Made by a program: the position numbers and the translations under genes. Of a DNA stretch of 64,000 bases, positions 63,479 to 64,000 are shown piece by piece; position 1 is the first letter of the stretch, and each line of letters opens with the position of its first letter. The notes under the pieces were generated by a model. It saw only the letters and a program-made list of their open reading frames with translations. It searched no databases and was not told the DNA's origin. Source of the DNA: Cytophagales bacterium (GTDB lineage Bacteria > Bacteroidota > Bacteroidia > Cytophagales > 172606-1); NCBI GenBank assembly GCA_030446715.1, contig JAUJMU010000005.1, positions 329,709-393,708 on the forward strand, in the 5' to 3' direction.

Positions 63479-64000
63479 TGGCAAATGTATTACTCACCAG
63501 GCGCCGGTTCGTCCACTCCACCGGGATTCGTATCGTTGAACGGAACTACGATACCGATGACCGTTCCATAAAGGAAACGGAGTTTATCATTCCCCAGTCG
63601 CAGAGTTTCAACTATCCCAACTACTCCAAACCCGCCGGCGAACGGGTGCACGCCTACGTGGGCGACATATTCAACAACGGACCCACCGGCGAGTACGGCT
63701 TCCACGAGGTCTACCACGACGGAAACGGCGGCGTTACGTTCACGGTCAGCCCGCCGGTCAGCGGTGAGCTGACTATTACAAATGCCCTCTGCAAGGGAGC
63801 CGCCACCGGCTCTGTCTTGGTGAGCAACCTTCAGCACGGCAGCGGTCAGTACCGCTTCCTCTGGAATGACTTTGCCACAGGTCAGAACCGCATCAACATC
63901 CCGGCCGGCGACTACTGGTTGGACATCTCCGACGCGGCCGAGCCCCTCAATACCTTCCGCTACCACGCTTCCGTGGCTGAGCCGGCCACGGCCATCACCG
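63478..64000 (+). CDS. SprB-repeat-like adhesin or surface protein (3' end outside window)
   Basis: 174 residues are visible. After MANVLLTRRRFVHSTGIRIV there is a beta-rich section, GELTITNALCKGAATGSVLV, then GSGQYRFLWNDFATGQNRIN, IPAGDYWLDISDA, close to the SprB repeat pattern (C.G...GS..V....G..PY.Y.W) of gliding adhesins and other large Bacteroidota surface proteins. No signal peptide is seen at this start. It is coupled to the gene before it. Confidence 0.65.
   Translation, partial: MANVLLTRRRFVHSTGIRIVERNYDTDDRSIKETEFIIPQSQSFNYPNYSKPAGERVHAYVGDIFNNGPTGEYGFHEVYHDGNGGVTFTVSPPVSGELTITNALCKGAATGSVLVSNLQHGSGQYRFLWNDFATGQNRINIPAGDYWLDISDAAEPLNTFRYHASVAEPATAIT

Noticed and set aside
1-64000. 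CRISPR arrays
   Set aside because: No regularly spaced short direct repeats with unique spacers were found.
1-64000. tRNA or rRNA genes
   Set aside because: No tRNA cloverleaf signature (such as GTTCRANNC arms with CCA-side pairing) or rRNA-like sequence was recognised by eye; a covariance-model scan would be decisive.

Overview
The window looks like a chromosome segment from a Bacteroidota bacterium, probably order Cytophagales. The grounds are a SecA of the Bacteroidota type, SusD-family fragments beside an ECF sigma factor fragment, DUF2911, a SprB-repeat-like protein, many AraC-type regulators, few strong Shine-Dalgarno sites, and a TAACTTTG (TAnnTTTG) -7 box in front of secA. The genus cannot be fixed from the sequence alone.

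Layout. 1-9 kb: core and metabolic genes (secA, a Cys/Met-type PLP enzyme, an SDR, a GH13 glucosidase, small membrane and lipoprotein genes). 9.1-9.5 kb: noncoding direct and inverted repeats. 9.6-13.3 kb: nitrilase, an unknown 224-residue protein, a flavin amine oxidase and DUF2911. 13.7-21.4 kb: a damaged polysaccharide utilisation locus, with an ECF sigma head fused by deletion to a SusD tail, a frameshifted polysaccharide-active enzyme, an intact GH2 enzyme, an intact sulfatase and a second SusD scrap. 21.4-32.7 kb: a mobile-element-rich segment holding two inverted copies of one IS5-type element, a type I modification gene (hsdM) translationally coupled to a small kinase-like gene, an hsdS cut by an IS21-type element, and fragments of IS701-type and IS3-type elements. 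33-56 kb: many short metabolic genes, several beside their own AraC, TetR, GlxA or Crp/Fnr regulator, with scattered pseudogenes. 57-61.4 kb: an IS4-type element, an AbiEii-like toxin/antitoxin pair and a broken tyrosine recombinase. 61.5-64 kb: an operon ending in a SprB-repeat-like protein that runs off the window.

The most unusual signal is in the IS elements. The IS21-type transposition genes carry five short insertions of about 26-32 nt relative to the expected reading frame, and the IS3-type orfB carries one more. Four of the six begin GGACC and end GGTCC, enclose a different inner hairpin each time, and break the reading frame. Removing each insertion restores the expected frame. They look like a family of very small structured insertion elements.

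Caution: many single-base frameshifts fall in homopolymers or GC-rich runs inside otherwise well preserved genes (14.0-15.3, 45.3, 47.0, 57.1, 60.4 kb). Some pseudogene calls may therefore be sequencing errors. The 26-32 nt insertions cannot be explained that way.
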